Assembly (NCBI RefSeq): GCF_042242105.1
Contig: NC_092030.1
Location: 8,936,001 to 9,000,000, forward strand
Length of the DNA: 64,000 bases
Source of the DNA: Pempheris klunzingeri
Taxonomy: Eukaryota > Chordata > Actinopteri > Acropomatiformes > Pempheridae
Direction of reading: 5' to 3'
Of the stretch, positions 61,401 through 64,000 are shown in pieces. Position numbers and translations under genes: made by a program. The stretch's first letter is position 1, and every line of letters begins with the position of its first letter. A model generated the notes under the pieces. It made no database searches. It was not told where the DNA came from and saw only the letters and a list, made by a program, of their open reading frames with translations.

Positions 61401-62030
61401 GACACTTCCTTGCTGGCACATCTTAAACTGAACATTTCCCTCAGTCCTGGTTCCCAAAACATCCAGAGAAAAGTGAGGAACGTTTCTGCCAGTCATCAGC
61501 CATCAAAACATGATGGAACTTAAACATTTCCTGATCAAAAGGTAGTTATATTTTTAACCTCCAGCAGCAACAGACAGTAAACACAGAAACACAATTTGAA
61601 AATATAAACAGTCACTGGAGTATTAATAACCACAGCTGAGCTTTAGTTACAGACAGAGAAAGAGATTGCATTACATAAATCTATCACATTGTGTGAGTTC
61701 TTAGTTCACTCAAAATTAGATTGTAGTGTAAAAAAGTAAAGTCAATTTCACAGTAATCAGCCAATTTGATTGAGGTGTTTACTGCATTTGGAAAAATTAG
61801 GATGAAATCATCTGATTGACTGCAATGATTATGTTTAATTATGGCAAGAAAATTAAATCTTCCAGACCTCACTCTGTAACTAAAGGTAATGTGATTACTT
61901 GACAGTGTTTTCCACAGAAACCAATGGATGCACTGCAGTACTTTGATTACCTTTTATGAGCAATCTTTTGGATTCTGTTTCAAATAATAAACGATGAAAC
62001 TTACACTGTAAAAACGTTCATTTTAACATG
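58401..62030. other. intergenic, nothing recognised
   Basis: Very AT-rich. An (T)18-type run lies near 60602-60620 beside a short periodic GAGGTC-like patch (60530-60600). No gene identified; the jun 3'UTR may extend into the right end. Confidence 0.45.
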
Positions 62031-62033
62031 TGA

Positions 62034-62100
62034 TTTATTCAAACAATATTTATACAAAAATGAAAAAACTGATTTAATAAAATCATTGGTGATAAATAAT
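62034..62100 (-). terminator. likely polyadenylation signal and AU-rich element of the Jun gene
   Basis: Minus-strand AATAAA at 62039-62034, about 425 bases past the stop codon. Just before it in the mRNA sense is ATTATTTATC (62100-62091), an AU-rich nonamer-like motif of the kind that destabilises immediate-early mRNAs. Confidence 0.45.
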
Positions 62101-62151
62101 TTCTGCTGTGTCCAGAACAGTTTCCTGAAATTGCCATGAGTTGTGCCAGCA

Positions 62152-62170
62152 GACACACACACACACACAC
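62152..62170. repeat. (CA)n microsatellite
   Basis: About nine CA units in the Jun 3'UTR region. Confidence 0.9.
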
Positions 62171-62461
62171 TTTAAACCCTGCATCTGAACAGACTCTTCA
62201 AATGTCAAATCTGTCACTGTCGAAATTCAAAATGTCCAAAGTTGAACTTCGCTCACGTCATGGGTTTATCCCTCTCTCAGGCTCCACCCTCTCCTCTAAG
62301 CTCCGCCCCATTTGTCTGGATGATAGTGGTCTCTGGGGCTACAGAAATCCCATTAAACATCAAATCCTGTTGAGGCACTGTTGACACCTTGCTCTGTGCT
62401 CGCTCTGACCGACAGTGCAAGCAAAATTCTTTTCACACCCTTATTCTCCTGGTGTCACACC

Positions 62462-63487
62462 TCAACAGCTGGAGTCTTCGCTGGCGGTGCCTCCCCCTCC
62501 TCCTCCAGATTTGGCAGCAGCAGATCCAACGGCAATCTGGCAACCATTGGTCACGTGGCTCATGACCTTCTGTTTGAGCTGAGCCACCTGCTCACGTAGC
62601 ATGGCAGCAGTGGAGGCCAGGTCTGAGTTCTGGTTTTTGAGAACCTTCACCTTCTCCTCCAGCCGAGAAATACGTTCCAGCTTCCGCTTGCGGCACTTGG
62701 ATGCAGCAATGCGATTGCGGAGCTTCTTGCGTTCTGCTTTGATTCGCTCCTGTGTCTCCAGGTCAATTGGTGACAGGGAGGGTGGTGACGTGGGGTCACC
62801 AGGAGGGTGAGGCACCTCAGGAACAGTCTGAGGGGCGTCCAGGCCTCGGGCGTGGGGCTGAGGGGCTCCGCCACTGTGGGCTGAGCCACTACCATACGCC
62901 ATCTGTGCTCCAGAGTATGCCATCTGGCCTGGGTTGTAGCTGTTGAGGTTGGTGTAGACAGGCATGTCTCCGCCGGACATGAGGTTCCTCTGGTAGGATG
63001 CTTGCAGGGAGACAGTGGAAGACGAGGACGGGGACATTGGGCTACTTCCCACCAGCTGGTTCTGCTTGTGAAGGTCAGCAAGTGCTTTGACAAAGCCATC
63101 AGCAAATCCTTCCTGCTCGTTGGTAGCCTGGTTCCGGTAGATGAAGGGGTTGGTGGAGTTAGACACAGGGCTGGTGGTGACCAGTCCTTGGTTCGACTGG
63201 ATGATCAGGTGCTCTAGGTCGGGGGACGCCAGCTTCAGCAAGTTCATGTCCGCTGAGGGCCCCGCTGATGTCATCAGGGAGCTGCTTCCGGCGAGTCCCA
63301 GGTTGTTGGGGTTCCTCCCTCCAGCTGCACCACCACTGGGATAGTGATGACTGCCCGCCACAGACATGGCCTTCTTACTCATCAGCATCTTGTGTCCTGG
63401 GTAACGCTCGTATTCTGCAATCTGACTGAAGCCGGGAACGGTGGAAGAGTCGTCGTGGTAGAAAGGAGTCTCCATTTTGGCCGTCAT
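62462..63487 (-). CDS. Jun-family AP-1 bZIP transcription factor (divergent fish paralogue)
   Basis: One exon, 341 aa, as in all vertebrate jun genes. Features in order: the family N-terminus [30 protein letters not shown] with the Ser-Pro matching Jun Ser73; TTSP matching the Thr91/93 region; [28 protein letters not shown] and [15 protein letters not shown] before the bZIP; basic region [20 protein letters not shown] (about 254-273); leucine zipper to about 312 ([18 protein letters not shown]). Jun proteins bind TRE and CRE sites as dimers with Fos, ATF or Jun. Differences from JUN: a diverged N-terminal delta/JNK-docking region, no Ser63-type TSP, no LKEEPQ ahead of QTVPE, and an unusual Gly-rich C-terminus ending EDSSC. 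The wording lies between Jun, JunB and JunD, so it may be a fish-specific Jun(D)-like paralogue; I leave the symbol open. Confidence 0.95.
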   Translation of the reverse strand: MTAKMETPFYHDDSSTVPGFSQIAEYERYPGHKMLMSKKAMSVAGSHHYPSGGAAGGRNPNNLGLAGSSSLMTSAGPSADMNLLKLASPDLEHLIIQSNQGLVTTSPVSNSTNPFIYRNQATNEQEGFADGFVKALADLHKQNQLVGSSPMSPSSSSTVSLQASYQRNLMSGGDMPVYTNLNSYNPGQMAYSGAQMAYGSGSAHSGGAPQPHARGLDAPQTVPEVPHPPGDPTSPPSLSPIDLETQERIKAERKKLRNRIAASKCRKRKLERISRLEEKVKVLKNQNSDLASTAAMLREQVAQLKQKVMSHVTNGCQIAVGSAAAKSGGGGGGTASEDSSC

Positions 63488-64000
63488 TGAAAAAGAGGCG
63501 TCTCAGAGAATCTCTTCATAATCAGATTAACCTGAATATCAGAGGGGATTGAAACATTCCACTGACGTCGGCGGCTGGAGGATGAAGGCTAGGTGAAGAG
63601 GAGAAGAAGAGATGAAGGGAAGAAGAGGAAGAGAAGACAAGTACCTGCAGGAAAAACAGACATGTCTGTGAGAGGAAGGAGAGGACGAAGAGGACTGAAA
63701 TATCACTGAGGTGTGTGTGTGTGTAAATGTACGCTTTGTGTGTTATTGACAGTTTGAAGTGAGATTAAAGAGAAATATTCAACTCTGATTGGAGAATAAA
63801 GCTCTACTCTGGAATACTGTTAGCTCCACTGTTATTTCTCTGTTTAGTCTTCCAGATGGGGTAACTGAAGGGGTCGAAGACTGTAAAATGAGGTTGAAAG
63901 CTATGGAAAAAGCCTATAAGTGGATCTTGAGTATACTACTCAGGGAATAAAGAACCTTTATGTATTAATGTTTTTACACTATTCCACTATTGTAGTTTTG
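63488..64000 (-). promoter_or_regulatory. 5' region of the Jun gene
   Basis: A CRE-like TGACGTC at 63563-63569 lies 76 bases before the start codon. A purine-rich stretch follows, then an acceptor-like TTTTTCCTGCAG on the minus strand near 63655-63645, which hints at a 5'UTR intron. An inverted CCAAT is at 63789-63793. The transcription start cannot be placed. Confidence 0.35.

Overview
This window is vertebrate nuclear DNA, almost certainly from a ray-finned fish and probably a spiny-rayed (percomorph) teleost. The genes are split by spliceosomal introns and encode proteins that align along their length with vertebrate SPAG16, WDR91, THAP1 and Jun. The spaces between them hold fish-type mobile DNA: Tc1/mariner elements with transposase remnants, a tRNA-derived SINE with a teleost-type tail, 3' ends of LINEs with short tandem tails, a TTAA-flanked MITE, and many (CA)n/(TG)n tracts.

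Layout. 1-1400: old LINE fragment on the minus strand. 1396-3950 (-): compact three-exon spag16, a ciliary central-apparatus WD40 protein, headed by two perfect RFX X-boxes (3986-4024). 4025-5864: intergenic promoter zone with a CTCF-like site and CLEAR/E-box-like motifs. 5865-17231 (+): wdr91, an endosomal Rab7/PI3P regulator, reconstructed here as 17 coding exons (743 aa). Its third coding intron is a U12-type AT-AC intron, and several splice sites lie inside TG repeats. 18199-19158 (+): a two-exon gene for a small Ser/Glu-rich, probably nuclear protein that I cannot name, apparently with a long 3'UTR. 22440-23335: decayed Tc1 element. 23862-26868 (+): thap1 (three exons, 221 aa). About 27-62 kb: a 35-kb stretch with no recognisable gene, holding transposons (including a Tc1-like element nested inside an older mariner-like one), SINEs, LINE tails and microsatellites. 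62462-63487 (-): an intronless, divergent Jun-family bZIP factor.

The genes are independent eukaryotic transcription units with no sign of shared function. spag16 and wdr91 are divergent neighbours whose promoter zones lie within about 1 kb of each other, and each carries motifs that fit its own biology: X-boxes for the ciliary gene, CLEAR-like E-boxes for the endolysosomal gene. I found no clearly new biological system. The strongest unusual signals are the paired X-boxes, the AT-AC intron of wdr91, its TG-repeat splice sites, the nearly intron-free spag16, the divergent Jun, and two long hairpins (23.4 kb and 29.7 kb).
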